A stretch of 64,000 nucleotides of DNA from BOG-933 sp037147415. Lineage in GTDB: Bacteria; Pseudomonadota; Alphaproteobacteria; Azospirillales; Azospirillaceae. Both the position numbers and the translations under genes were made by a program. Location of the stretch: contig JBAWVF010000003.1 of assembly GCA_037147415.1 (NCBI GenBank), positions 1-64,000 on the forward strand, written 5' to 3'. Positions 31,249 through 39,948 of the stretch are shown piece by piece. The notes beneath the pieces were generated by a model. The model ran no database searches and was not told the DNA's origin. It was given only the letters and a program-made list of their open reading frames with translations. Position 1 is the stretch's first letter, and each line of letters starts with the position of its first letter.

Positions 31249-33904
31249 CGGCAGAGCCGCCGCGGTCACGCGCTCGGCCTGTCCATATTGCGGGACCGGC
31301 TGCGGCGTGCTGGCTCGTCCGGCCGGGGACGGGGCGGTCAAGGTCAGCGGGGACTCGGCGCATCCTGCCAATAACGGGCGGCTGTGCAGCAAGGGCAACA
31401 CGCTGGGCGAGACGCTGGGGCTCGATGGCCGTTTGCTCACGCCCGAGATCGACGGCAACCCGGCCGGCTGGGCCGAGGCGCTCGATCTGGTGGCGGCGCG
31501 GTTCCGGCAGGCGATCGACGAGCACGGGCCGGATTCGGTGGGGTTCTATGTCTCCGGGCAGTTGTTGACCGAGGATTATTACGCCGCCAACAAGCTGATG
31601 AAGGGTTTCATCGGCTCGGCCAATATCGACACCAATTCGCGGCTGTGCATGTCCTCGACCGTGGCCGGGCATAAGCGCGCGTTCGGCGAGGATCTGGTTC
31701 CCGGTTGCTATGATGATCTTGAGTTGTGCGATATGGCGGTGCTGGCCGGCTCGAATGCGGCTTGGTGCCATCCGATTCTGTTTCAGCGGCTGAACCGGGC
31801 GCGCAGCGAACGCGGCACCCGGCTGGTGGTGATTGACCCGCGGCGGACCGCCAGTTGCGATGGGGCCGACTTGCATCTGGCGCTGAAGCCGGGTAGCGAT
31901 GTCCTGCTGTTCAATGGTTTGCTGGTCGATTTGGTGCGCCGCGGGGCGACTCGGCCGGACTTTATCGCCGCTCATACCACCGGTTTTGAGGAGGCGCTGG
32001 AGCGCGCTTTTGCCGAAGCGCCCTCGGTCGAGGCGGTGGCCGAGGGCTGTGCCTTGCCGGTTGAGCAAATCACCTGTTTTTATGATTGGTTCGCCCGGAT
32101 TCCCCGCGCGGTTACCGTCTTTTCGCAGGGCGTCAATCAGTCGAGCCAGGGCACCGACAAGGTCAACGCAATTTTGAATGTTCATCTGGCCACCGGACGG
32201 ATCGGGCGGCCGGGGCAGGGGCCGTTTTCGGTGACCGGGCAGCCCAACGCGATGGGCGGGCGCGAAGTCGGCGGGCTGGCGAACCAGTTGGCCGCCCATA
32301 TGGACTTCACGCCCGACAGCATCGACCGGGTGCGCCGCTTCTGGCACGCGCCGCGCATGGCCGAGCGGCCGGGGCTGAAGGCGATCGATTTGTTTCGTGC
32401 CGCGGGTGATGGTCGGATCAAGGCGCTGTGGATCATGGGCAGCAATCCGGCGGTCAGTCTGCCCGAAGCCGATGCGGTGCGCGCGGCGCTGGCGGCGTGT
32501 CCGTTCGTGGTGGTTTCAGATTGCATCAGCGAGACCGATACCACCGCCTATGCAAAAGTTAAATTTCCGGCCGCCGGTTGGGGTGAAAAGGACGGTACCG
32601 TCACCAATTCCGAGCGCTATATCTCACGCCAGCGCGCGTTTCTCTCGCCGCCGGGAGAGGCGCGGCCCGATTGGTGGATTATTGCGCAAGTAGCGGCGCG
32701 GCTGTTCGGCCGGGACAGTTTCGCGTGGACAAAACCCGTCGAGATTTTTCGCGAGCATGCCGCGCTCTCGGCCTTCGAGAATGAAGGCGGACGTTTGTTC
32801 AATCTCGGACCGCTGGCCGAGATCGCCAGTGCCGATTATTACGATTTCGACCCGATTCAGTGGCCGGTGCGGGCCGATGGTCAGGGCACGGCGCGGCTGT
32901 GTGCCGACGGACGCTTTCCGACTCCCGATGGCCGCGCCCGTCTGATTGCGGTTTCCGTCCGGGCGCCGGGCCGGCTGGCCGACGAGACCTATCCGCTGGT
33001 GCTCAACACCGGCCGGCTGCGCGATCAGTGGCACACCATGACCCGCACCGGCGAGGTGCCGCGGCTGGCCTCGCACACCAACGAGCCGTTTCTCGCCATC
33101 AATGCCGACGATGCGGTGATCGATGGTGTGGTTGATGGCGGCATTGCCCGTGTCACCGGTGCGACCGGCAGCGCTCTGTTGCGGGTGCGGGTCACGCCCG
33201 ATCAGCCGCGCGGCAGTGTGTTCGTGCCGATTCATTGGAACCGTCAATATTCGGGGGCCGGTGGAGTCGGACCGCTATCTTCGGCGGTCAGCGACCCGGT
33301 TTCAGGGCAACCGGAGCTTAAGCATACTCCGGTTCGGGTCAGTGCCTGGATGCCGGGTTGGACCGGCTTTCTGGTCAGCCGCAAGCGCTTAAAGCCTTTG
33401 GCCGAGTATTGGGTCAGGACTGCGGCCGAGCATTGCCGGGTCTATACAATGGCCGGCGCGGTGTTTCCCGAAGATATTGAGGCTTGGGCCACGGCGATGG
33501 TCGGTCCTGTTGAAGGACGACTTGAGTTTCACGATGCCCGCCGTGGTGCTCGTCGTTGGGCGCGCTTTGACAACGGCCGGTTGGAGGCGTGTTTATTCGT
33601 CGGACCGGACGGGCCGACGGAGCCGCCGCCCTGGTTGATCGAACGTTTTGCGCTCGATTTCGTGCCGGAGGAGGAGCGCCCCTGGCTGCTCAGTCAACGT
33701 TTCGGCGTTGGCTCGGCGGCGACGCCCGCCGGGCGCATTGTGTGCGCCTGCATGAATGTCACTGAGGCGACGATCCTCGATGCCATTCGGGCCAAGGGGC
33801 TCGACTCGGCCGATGCCGTTGGCAAAGCCACCAAGGCCGGCACCAATTGCGGCTCCTGCCGCTCGGAAATCACGGATTTGATCGGGAAAGCGCGGGCGCT
33901 ATAG
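31241..33904 (+). CDS. nasA: Assimilatory nitrate reductase catalytic subunit
   Basis: NasA is the cytosolic molybdopterin enzyme that reduces nitrate to nitrite. The ATG at 31241 overlaps nirD by 8 bases, giving 887 residues. The N-terminal [4Fe-4S] motif is CPYCGTGCGV...LCSKGN (about residues 14-52), followed by the Mo-bis-MGD domains (SNAAWCHPILFQRL, VNQSSQGTDKVNAILN). A C-terminal BFD-like [2Fe-2S] domain (VCACMNVTEATILDA and NCGSCRSEI, about 832-880) should accept electrons. No separate NAD(P)H-dependent NasC-type subunit is adjacent, so the electron donor is open. Confidence 0.95.
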   Translation: MNSGRAAAVTRSACPYCGTGCGVLARPAGDGAVKVSGDSAHPANNGRLCSKGNTLGETLGLDGRLLTPEIDGNPAGWAEALDLVAARFRQAIDEHGPDSVGFYVSGQLLTEDYYAANKLMKGFIGSANIDTNSRLCMSSTVAGHKRAFGEDLVPGCYDDLELCDMAVLAGSNAAWCHPILFQRLNRARSERGTRLVVIDPRRTASCDGADLHLALKPGSDVLLFNGLLVDLVRRGATRPDFIAAHTTGFEEALERAFAEAPSVEAVAEGCALPVEQITCFYDWFARIPRAVTVFSQGVNQSSQGTDKVNAILNVHLATGRIGRPGQGPFSVTGQPNAMGGREVGGLANQLAAHMDFTPDSIDRVRRFWHAPRMAERPGLKAIDLFRAAGDGRIKALWIMGSNPAVSLPEADAVRAALAACPFVVVSDCISETDTTAYAKVKFPAAGWGEKDGTVTNSERYISRQRAFLSPPGEARPDWWIIAQVAARLFGRDSFAWTKPVEIFREHAALSAFENEGGRLFNLGPLAEIASADYYDFDPIQWPVRADGQGTARLCADGRFPTPDGRARLIAVSVRAPGRLADETYPLVLNTGRLRDQWHTMTRTGEVPRLASHTNEPFLAINADDAVIDGVVDGGIARVTGATGSALLRVRVTPDQPRGSVFVPIHWNRQYSGAGGVGPLSSAVSDPVSGQPELKHTPVRVSAWMPGWTGFLVSRKRLKPLAEYWVRTAAEHCRVYTMAGAVFPEDIEAWATAMVGPVEGRLEFHDARRGARRWARFDNGRLEACLFVGPDGPTEPPPWLIERFALDFVPEEERPWLLSQRFGVGSAATPAGRIVCACMNVTEATILDAIRAKGLDSADAVGKATKAGTNCGSCRSEITDLIGKARAL

Positions 33905-33911
33905 CGCCCGC
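33892..33911. repeat. 20-bp perfect palindrome spanning both convergent stop codons
   Basis: GCGGGCGCTATAGCGCCCGC is its own reverse complement. The stop codons of nasA (plus) and mlaF (minus) both lie in its centre (CTATAG), so both proteins end in Arg-Ala-Leu. It could form a cruciform or act as a two-way transcription end, though no T-runs flank it. Confidence 0.9.
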
Positions 33912-34678
33912 ATCTGCATCCGGATCGGGCCTTCGGCGCGGCCATTGATGAACTGATCGACATAGGGGTTACCCGAGTGGTCGATCTCGTCATGGCGGCC
34001 GTGCCAGATAATTTTACCCTGATAAATCATGGCGATACGGTCGGCGATCTTGCGCGCCGAGGCCATGTCGTGGGTAATCGACAGCGCGGTCGCCCCCAGA
34101 TCCTTGACGCATTTGACGATCAGTTCGTTGATGACATCGGCCATGATCGGATCAAGACCGGTCGTCGGCTCGTCGAAGAAAATGATTTCGGGCTCGGTGG
34201 CGATGGCGCGGGCCAAACCCACCCGCTTTTGCATGCCGCCGGACAGTTCCGAAGGCGCCAAGGCGCCGACCTCGGGACCAAGTCCGACCGCAGCCAGCTT
34301 GGACAGCGCGATGTCTTTGGCTTCGGCGCGCGGCATGTGCCGGCCCTGAATCAGGCCGAAGGCGACATTTTCCCATACGGACAAGCTGTCGAACAAGGCG
34401 GCGCCCTGAAACAGCATGCCGAATTTTTTCAACAGCCTCTCGCGGTCGTTGCGGGATTTTCCGATCGATTCCTCGCCATCGATTTTGATCGAGCCTTCCT
34501 CGGGACTCAGAAGCCCGAGAATGCATTTCAGCATCACCGACTTGCCGGTGCCCGAACCGCCGATCACGACCAGAGACTCGGCGTGTCCGACCGACAGGTC
34601 GAGCCCGTCGAGCACGATCTTGTTACCGAAACGTTTCTTGACGCCGTTAAGGGCGATCTTGGGGGGTTCTTCGGTCAT
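33899..34678 (-). CDS. ABC transporter ATP-binding protein, MlaF type
   Basis: ATPase of the Mla/MCE phospholipid transport system at the inner membrane. From the ATG at 34678 the protein has 259 residues with Walker A GGSGTGKSVMLK, signature LSGGMQKRVGLARAI and Walker B IIFFDEPTTGLDP. The start overlaps the permease stop as ATGA, so the two are one transcript. No MlaD, MlaC or MlaB genes follow. Downstream it runs into the convergent nasA gene with a 6-base overlap. Confidence 0.9.
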   Translation of the reverse strand: MTEEPPKIALNGVKKRFGNKIVLDGLDLSVGHAESLVVIGGSGTGKSVMLKCILGLLSPEEGSIKIDGEESIGKSRNDRERLLKKFGMLFQGAALFDSLSVWENVAFGLIQGRHMPRAEAKDIALSKLAAVGLGPEVGALAPSELSGGMQKRVGLARAIATEPEIIFFDEPTTGLDPIMADVINELIVKCVKDLGATALSITHDMASARKIADRIAMIYQGKIIWHGRHDEIDHSGNPYVDQFINGRAEGPIRMQMRAL

Positions 34679-35448
34679 TTTGAAAAGAACATACCGGTGA
34701 TCAAGTAGTTGCAGATCAGAATCATGATCGAGGATGACACCACCGCATTCGTGGTCGCGGCCCCGACCCCTTCGGCCCCGCCGCGCGACCGATAACCGTG
34801 GTAGCAGCCCATCAGTGCTATGACAAAGCCGAAGACTCCGGCCTTGACCAGACCCGAGACCACGTCGATGACTTTGAGATATTCCCAAGTCTTGGACAAA
34901 TAGACCGCCGGGTTGAAGCCCAACTTATACACGCTGACCAAAAAGCCGCCGAATACGCCGATGATATCGGCCACGATCACCAATAACGGCAGCATGGTCA
35001 AGCCGGCGATCAGGCGCGGCGCCACCAGATACTTGAACGGGTCGGTCGCCAATGTGCTGAGCGCATCGATTTGCTCGGTCACCCGCATGGTGCCGATTTC
35101 AGCCGCCATCGAGGCGCCGATCCGGCCCGCGACCATCAACCCGGCCAGCACCGGCCCGAGTTCACGGGTAATCGACAAGATGACCACGGTCGCCACCGCG
35201 CCTTCGGCCTGGAAACGGGCAAAGCCGGTATAGCTTTGCAGCGCCAACACCATGCCGGTGAACAGCGCGGTCAGCCCGACCACCGGCAGCGAGTAATAGC
35301 CGATATCGATCATCTGGCGCCCGATCAGGTGAAAATAGATCGGCGGCCGGACACAGTGGGACACCGAGCGCACCGCAAAGCGGGTCAGCCGTCCGGTGCT
35401 CTCAAGGAAGATCAGGAAGGTGCGGCCGATTGCCGCCAGGAAGTCCAT
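34675..35448 (-). CDS. ABC transporter permease, MlaE family
   Basis: The 257-residue inner-membrane permease shows the MlaE hallmarks: GLTALFTGMVLALQSYTGF near residue 55, REL-GP-L in SITRELGPVLAGLMVAGRIG and the EIGTMRVTEQIDAL segment that contacts the ATPase. About five membrane segments are predicted. It pairs with the ATPase gene through an ATGA overlap and follows alr after 82 bases. The likely role is outer-membrane lipid asymmetry; substrate direction is not readable from sequence. Confidence 0.92.
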   Translation of the reverse strand: MDFLAAIGRTFLIFLESTGRLTRFAVRSVSHCVRPPIYFHLIGRQMIDIGYYSLPVVGLTALFTGMVLALQSYTGFARFQAEGAVATVVILSITRELGPVLAGLMVAGRIGASMAAEIGTMRVTEQIDALSTLATDPFKYLVAPRLIAGLTMLPLLVIVADIIGVFGGFLVSVYKLGFNPAVYLSKTWEYLKVIDVVSGLVKAGVFGFVIALMGCYHGYRSRGGAEGVGAATTNAVVSSSIMILICNYLITGMFFSK

Positions 35449-35530
35449 CTTTCTCCTAACCCCCTTAGGCTAACCTTTTGATTTGAATGAAATTACGCTG
35501 CGGAACAGTATAAACCCCTCACGATCCGCT

Positions 35531-36646
35531 TTAGCGGGCCGGCTCCAGCCAGACTCGGCGACAGCGCCGGGACAGGTTGGTCAGAATTTCATAACCGATT
35601 GTTCCGGCCTCGGCTGCGACCGTGTCAATCGAGTGATCGGACCCTATCAACTCCACCTCGGCGCCGGGGTGTATCCCGTCTTCGGGCAGGTCGGACACGT
35701 CAACGGTAATCAAATCCATAGAGACCCGACCGGCCATCGGCAGTTTTCGCCCGTTGATCACAACCGTACCCTGACCGGCCAAAGACCGCGGCAAACCGTC
35801 GGCGTACCCGGCGGCAAGCGTGGCAATCCTGATTTTATTTTTAACCTTGTACATCGCACCGTAGCCAACGGTCATGCCGGTGTCAACCGTGCGGACCTGG
35901 AGCACGCGCGCAATCAAGGAGATAACGGGGCGTTGGGGATTTTCGGCCTCCGGCGTCGGGTTGATGCCATAAAGAGCGGCGCCCGGCCGGACCAGTTCGA
36001 GATGAAAGGCCCGGCTGCGAAAAATACCCGAAGAATTGGCAAAACTGCGGCGAGCCGGCGGCAATTTTGACAATAATTGATGAAAGCGTCCGAGCTGTGA
36101 CGACGACATCGGATGAAAGCGTTGATCGGCGCACGCAAGGTGGCTCATCCAGCCGCGTAGCGCAATTCCGGCCAACCGATCGGGCGCAGCCGCCAGCGCG
36201 GCGGTTTCAACAACGCTAAGCCCGAGTCGATTCATGCCGGTATCGAGGTGAATCCAGGCTGGTTGCGCGCGCCCGGTTGTGCGGGCAAAGGAGCGCCAGC
36301 GCGCGATATCGTCGAGGCTGTTGAGCACGGGGACGATGCGATGCGCCTCATGCTCGGTCTCATTCCCCGGCAGCATGCCGGAAAGGGCGATGATTTCGGC
36401 TTCGGGCAGCAGCGCTCGCAACGCCACCCCTTCCTCCAACAGAGCCACGAAAAAAGTCGTGCACCCGGCGGCGGCCAACGCCGGAGCGACTTTAGCCGCG
36501 CCCAAGCCATAAGCGTCGGCCTTAACCACGGCCGCGCACTCCGCCCGCCCGGCGCGTGCACGCAAAGACTGCCAGTTTGCGATGATGGCGCCCAGATCAA
36601 CGGACAGGGTCAAAGCGGCGGTGGCGTTGGACTCACTCGTGGTCAT
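35531..36646 (-). CDS. alr: Alanine racemase
   Basis: PLP enzyme making D-alanine for peptidoglycan. The 371-residue protein has the PLP-binding lysine in VVKADAYGLG (Lys42), the HLDTGMNRLG segment near residue 132 and the second catalytic tyrosine in VGYGAMYKV near residue 262. The start lies inside the last codons of dnaB (14-base overlap), so it is cotranscribed with dnaB, the usual alphaproteobacterial order. Confidence 0.95.
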   Translation of the reverse strand: MTTSESNATAALTLSVDLGAIIANWQSLRARAGRAECAAVVKADAYGLGAAKVAPALAAAGCTTFFVALLEEGVALRALLPEAEIIALSGMLPGNETEHEAHRIVPVLNSLDDIARWRSFARTTGRAQPAWIHLDTGMNRLGLSVVETAALAAAPDRLAGIALRGWMSHLACADQRFHPMSSSQLGRFHQLLSKLPPARRSFANSSGIFRSRAFHLELVRPGAALYGINPTPEAENPQRPVISLIARVLQVRTVDTGMTVGYGAMYKVKNKIRIATLAAGYADGLPRSLAGQGTVVINGRKLPMAGRVSMDLITVDVSDLPEDGIHPGAEVELIGSDHSIDTVAAEAGTIGYEILTNLSRRCRRVWLEPAR

Positions 36647-38126
36647 GGTCGGATTGATCGGACTCCAGGTCGGAGAATCGGGTAAATTGCCCGTCGAAAT
36701 GCATCTTTACCGTGCCGATCGGGCCGTGCCGTTGCTTGGCGATAACACATTCGCCGACATTATGGACTTCAGCAAGTCGTTGCTGCCAGCGCAAATAGCG
36801 TTCGTTGAACTTATCGTCATTTTCTTCAGGCCGGCGTGACGGTTCCGCGCGTTCAAGATAATATTGCTCGCGATAAACGAACATCACAACGTCAGCGTCC
36901 TGTTCAATCGAACCCGACTCGCGTAGATCGGCAAGTTGCGGGCGCTTGTCCTCGCGGGCCTCGACGGCACGGCTAAGTTGAGACAGCGCTAACACCGGGA
37001 TTTGCAGTTCCTTGGCCACCGCCTTCAGGCCGCGGGTAATTTCAGAAATTTCCTGCACCCGGTTTTCCGAGCGGTTGGTGCCGCTGCCGCGCATCAGCTG
37101 AAGGTAATCAATGACGATCATGCCGAGATTGGCGGTGCGTTTAAGCCGTCGAGCCCGGGTTCGCAGCAGATTGACGCTGACCCCCGGCGTGTCATCGATA
37201 AAAAGGGGCAAGCGATACAAGGCCTGGTTGGCCTCCATGAAGCGTGGAAAGTCGCTGTCTTTCAGTTCGCCGCGCCGGATTTTGTCACCGGGAACCCGGG
37301 TTTCATCCGCCAGCACTCGAGTCGCGAGTTGCTCAGCCGACATTTCAAGAGAAAACACCCCGACCGTTGCGCCGTCGCTGCCGCCGCTGGCGGCAAATGC
37401 CTTGGCCGCGTTGACCGCAATGTTGGTCGCCAGCGCGGTTTTGCCCATCGAGGGGCGCCCGGCCAGGATGACCAAATCGGATTTGTGCAGCCCGCCCAGC
37501 TTGCGATCAAGGTCGGTCAGGCCGGTGGTGACGCCGGTGATATGGGTGGAGCGGCGATAGGCCGACTCGGCGGCATCAATGGCCGCAGTCAAGCTACGGT
37601 TGAATTGAACGAAGCCGCCTTTGATATCGCCGGTCGTGGCGAGTTCAAAAAGTTGCTTTTCCGCTTCTTCGATCTGATCCTGTGCCGAAACGTCTAAATC
37701 GTGGGAATAAGCCTCGTTGACCATATCCTCGCCGATAGCAATAAGCTGACGGCGCAAAAAATGGTTGTGAATCGTGCGCCCGTAATCCTCTGCATTGAGA
37801 ACGGCGACGACGCTGGCCGAAAGTACGGCCAAATAGCCGGCGCCCCCGACTTGAGCCAGATCGGGGTCGCTATCGAAGAATGACTTAAGCGTAATGGCAT
37901 TGGCCGCCTGCCCGCGTTCGATGAAGCTGGCAATATGGGTATAAATGCGGCCGTGAACCGGACGGTAAAAATGCTCGGCCTTCAGAAACTCGCTAACCTT
38001 TTCAAAGGTGCGATTGTTCGACAGCAGGGCGCCGAGCAAGGCTTGCTCGGCCTCCTCGTTCTGGGGGTCGATCCGGAACTCGGGTGGCTTCGGATCACTC
38101 GGTGGGGCGGCTGAGTTGGCATTCAT
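36633..38126 (-). CDS. dnaB: Replicative DNA helicase
   Basis: DnaB unwinds DNA at the replication fork as a hexamer. The 497-residue protein has the N-terminal helical domain beginning near residue 20 (QNEEAEQALLGALLSNNRTF), Walker A in LAGRPSMGKTALATN (about residue 222), the IVIDYLQLM Walker B strand and LSQLSRAVEAREDKRPQLAD, the arginine-finger region. No intein is present. In alphaproteobacteria rplI normally precedes dnaB directly; here three small exported-protein genes intervene. Confidence 0.97.
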   Translation of the reverse strand: MNANSAAPPSDPKPPEFRIDPQNEEAEQALLGALLSNNRTFEKVSEFLKAEHFYRPVHGRIYTHIASFIERGQAANAITLKSFFDSDPDLAQVGGAGYLAVLSASVVAVLNAEDYGRTIHNHFLRRQLIAIGEDMVNEAYSHDLDVSAQDQIEEAEKQLFELATTGDIKGGFVQFNRSLTAAIDAAESAYRRSTHITGVTTGLTDLDRKLGGLHKSDLVILAGRPSMGKTALATNIAVNAAKAFAASGGSDGATVGVFSLEMSAEQLATRVLADETRVPGDKIRRGELKDSDFPRFMEANQALYRLPLFIDDTPGVSVNLLRTRARRLKRTANLGMIVIDYLQLMRGSGTNRSENRVQEISEITRGLKAVAKELQIPVLALSQLSRAVEAREDKRPQLADLRESGSIEQDADVVMFVYREQYYLERAEPSRRPEENDDKFNERYLRWQQRLAEVHNVGECVIAKQRHGPIGTVKMHFDGQFTRFSDLESDQSDHDHE

Positions 38127-38244
38127 GGCGCCATGATACCAGTCGGATCCGTGCGGTCACCCGGCGAGTGAGGGGCACGGTAAAAATAATACAGTAGACA
38201 GGTTTGATCGCACCGGCCATCCGGCGGCGACTCGGGATCGTCTG

Positions 38245-38282
38245 AAAAACGAAACACCGGCCTTCCTTGGAAAGCCGGTGTT
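38245..38282 (-). terminator. Rho-independent terminator after the first exported-protein paralogue
   Basis: AACACCGGC and GCCGGTGTT form a perfect 9-bp stem (38253-38261 and 38274-38282) followed on the minus strand by TCGTTTTTC. It lies 49 bases beyond the stop of the gene at 38332-38769 and separates the paralogue block from dnaB. Confidence 0.85.
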
Positions 38283-38331
38283 ATCGTATCAACAGCCGTG
38301 AACGGGCCCGATCAGTGTCGAATCGGGACGA

Positions 38332-38769
38332 TCAGTGTGCGTAATGGCTGACGAACAAACCACCGACCAAGCCACCCAGGCCAAGCGCGCCAGCATAGAT
38401 CATATCCTTGCGGGCGACGGCATCACGGGCTTCGGTCGCGGCGAGAATCTGCTCGCCCAGCACGGCACCGGCGGCGCGGGCTTCGGCGATCGCCGGAGAA
38501 ATCGGAGCGCGCACGGCAGCCGCGGCAACGGCCGGTGTGGCCGAGCGCAGGCCGACGGTGGTCAGCAGCGTGCCGGTCAGGCCGCCGCCGGTCAACAGGT
38601 CGGCAATCACGATACCGCCGACAACGCCCGTAGTAACGGCAAGTGTCTTGCCGAAGCTGCCGCCGTTATCCGACTCGGCAACGGTCGGCTGCGCCGTCTG
38701 ATTCTGGGCAAAAGCAGAAAAGGGCAGCAAGGCAACCATCACGGCGACCAAAAATTTCCACATCGACAT
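38332..38769 (-). CDS. Small exported protein, paralogue A of a three-member family, 145 aa
   Basis: A signal peptide (FLVAVMVALLPFSAFAQ, cleavage after AFA) precedes a short polar linker. The family core TTGVVGGIVIADLLTGG then GLTGTLLTTVG sits at about residues 45-75 and looks like a glycine-rich hydrophobic hairpin. An alanine-rich region follows, and a second glycine/leucine-rich hydrophobic segment near the end (AGALGLGGLVGGLFVSHY). Function is unknown. It ends the minus-strand block with its own terminator. The two related genes lie directly upstream. Confidence 0.8.
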   Translation of the reverse strand: MSMWKFLVAVMVALLPFSAFAQNQTAQPTVAESDNGGSFGKTLAVTTGVVGGIVIADLLTGGGLTGTLLTTVGLRSATPAVAAAAVRAPISPAIAEARAAGAVLGEQILAATEARDAVARKDMIYAGALGLGGLVGGLFVSHYAH

Positions 38770-38979
38770 GCTCCTTCACGGGTCTGCGGCAACGTTAATC
38801 GGCGGGCCGCTCGGGCCAAACGGAGAAGGCCAAGAACTACACGTCCGGCCGGGTCGGAAAATTACTCGACAGGCCTTCCGGGTGCAAGCTTCAGCCCATA
38901 AAAAAAGAAAGAAACCGGCATAATTATCCGCGGTGTGTGTTCCGACCGGGGATTCCGGCCGGAACATCAAGGCGGGAGC

Positions 38980-39360
38980 TTACCAGAAACGCCACCAGGG
39001 CCGGACCAGAGCCGGTGCTGTTGCGGCGGCGGCGGCCGGGGCGGCAACCGGAGCAGCGGCAACCGGAGCAGTGGCAACCGGTGCAGCGGCAGCGGCAACC
39101 CGTGCGGCGGGGGCGGTGGCGGTCGGAGCCATCATGCCTTCCATGCCGATCGCGCGCAGAACCGGGCCGGACAGGGCGCCGGCGGTCAGGTAATCGGCGG
39201 CGACGGCGGCGGCGATCACGCCAGCGGTCAACAGCAGGGTTGAGCCTGATCCGGAAGATGCGGCCGGCACGGGCTCGGCGGCTGCGGGCGTGGTTTGGGT
39301 TTGGGCGAAGGCCCCGAGCGGTAATAGAGCGATAAGGGCGGCAACAAAAAGAATGCGCAT
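38980..39360 (-). CDS. Small exported protein, paralogue B of the family, 126 aa
   Basis: The ATG at 39360 with AGGAG upstream starts MRILFVAALIALLPLGAFAQ, a classical signal peptide. The core LTAGVIAAAVAADYLTAG then ALSGPVLRAIG aligns with paralogues A and C. The C-terminal half is an Ala-Pro-Val low-complexity tail (repeats of APVAT/APVAA) ending in the aromatic, basic RPWWRFW. Such a tail suggests an extended periplasmic or surface segment. Function unknown. Confidence 0.8.
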   Translation of the reverse strand: MRILFVAALIALLPLGAFAQTQTTPAAAEPVPAASSGSGSTLLLTAGVIAAAVAADYLTAGALSGPVLRAIGMEGMMAPTATAPAARVAAAAAPVATAPVAAAPVAAPAAAAATAPALVRPWWRFW

Positions 39361-39447
39361 CTGCGGTCTCCTGGAAATTCGCTTTCCAGAGACCTTATAC
39401 ACGAAGCTTCGCGAGAGGAAAGCGATTCGGCGCATCTGATTGCCGTT

Positions 39448-39489
39448 GATATCAACGCACCGATATCAACGCACCGATATCAACGCACC
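39448..39489. repeat. 14-bp tandem repeat, three perfect copies
   Basis: GATATCAACGCACC is repeated three times exactly. The last copy runs into the stop codon and final codons of paralogue C, and the array separates paralogues B and C. It is likely a slippage-prone array. Confidence 0.93.
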
Positions 39490-39818
39490 GGGGGCAGGAT
39501 AATCGGGCGCAAGTTGACGGTAGCGGGGGCGAACCGACTGCCACCGCGAGTCGCAACGGCTCCGGTCCGGCCGAGTAGGGGTGCGGTCAGCGCTCCACCC
39601 GTAAAAAAATCCGCGGCGATAAAACCACCGATGATGCCGGTAGTCACGACCAGCACGCGCAGGGCACTGGCGGATGTTGGGCGTCGAGGGACGGCCGATT
39701 CTACAGGATCGGAGATGCCCGGAGTTTCCGGCGCGGGGCGGGACTGGGCGCGAACTTCAGGCGCCGAAAGCACCAGAGCCAAGGTGATCAGAAGCGCGGA
39801 GATTAAAACTGAGGGCAT
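39480..39818 (-). CDS. Small exported protein, paralogue C of the family, 112 aa
   Basis: Signal peptide ISALLITLALVLSAPEVRAQ, then a proline-rich linker and the family core VTTGIIGGFIAADFFTGG then ALTAPLLGRTG at about residues 55-85. The C-terminus is short and basic, ending LPPVR just inside a tandem repeat. It is the first of the three paralogues after rplI in transcription order. Function unknown. The shared core motif is T-x-G-[VI]-[VI]-x3-[VI]-x-A-D-x2-T-x-G-x-L. Confidence 0.8.
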   Translation of the reverse strand: MPSVLISALLITLALVLSAPEVRAQSRPAPETPGISDPVESAVPRRPTSASALRVLVVTTGIIGGFIAADFFTGGALTAPLLGRTGAVATRGGSRFAPATVNLRPIILPPVR

Positions 39819-39948
39819 CGCATTCCATCACGGCACGCCGAAACGGCTCCCGGCAGATCGGAGCGCTAAGGTTAACGGAGCTTTCGGCTGCGTGCAAGCG
39901 TGCCGGGACGCCGGCCCCGGTCGAAACCGGAACCGGCGGTCAACGGAA

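Noticed and set aside
31109..32347. Open frame of 412 codons on the minus strand
   Set aside because: Antisense to nirD and nasA; shadow of codon bias.
39448..39489. Possible CRISPR-like repeat array
   Set aside because: Units are contiguous 14-bp copies without spacers and there are no cas genes; it is a simple tandem repeat.
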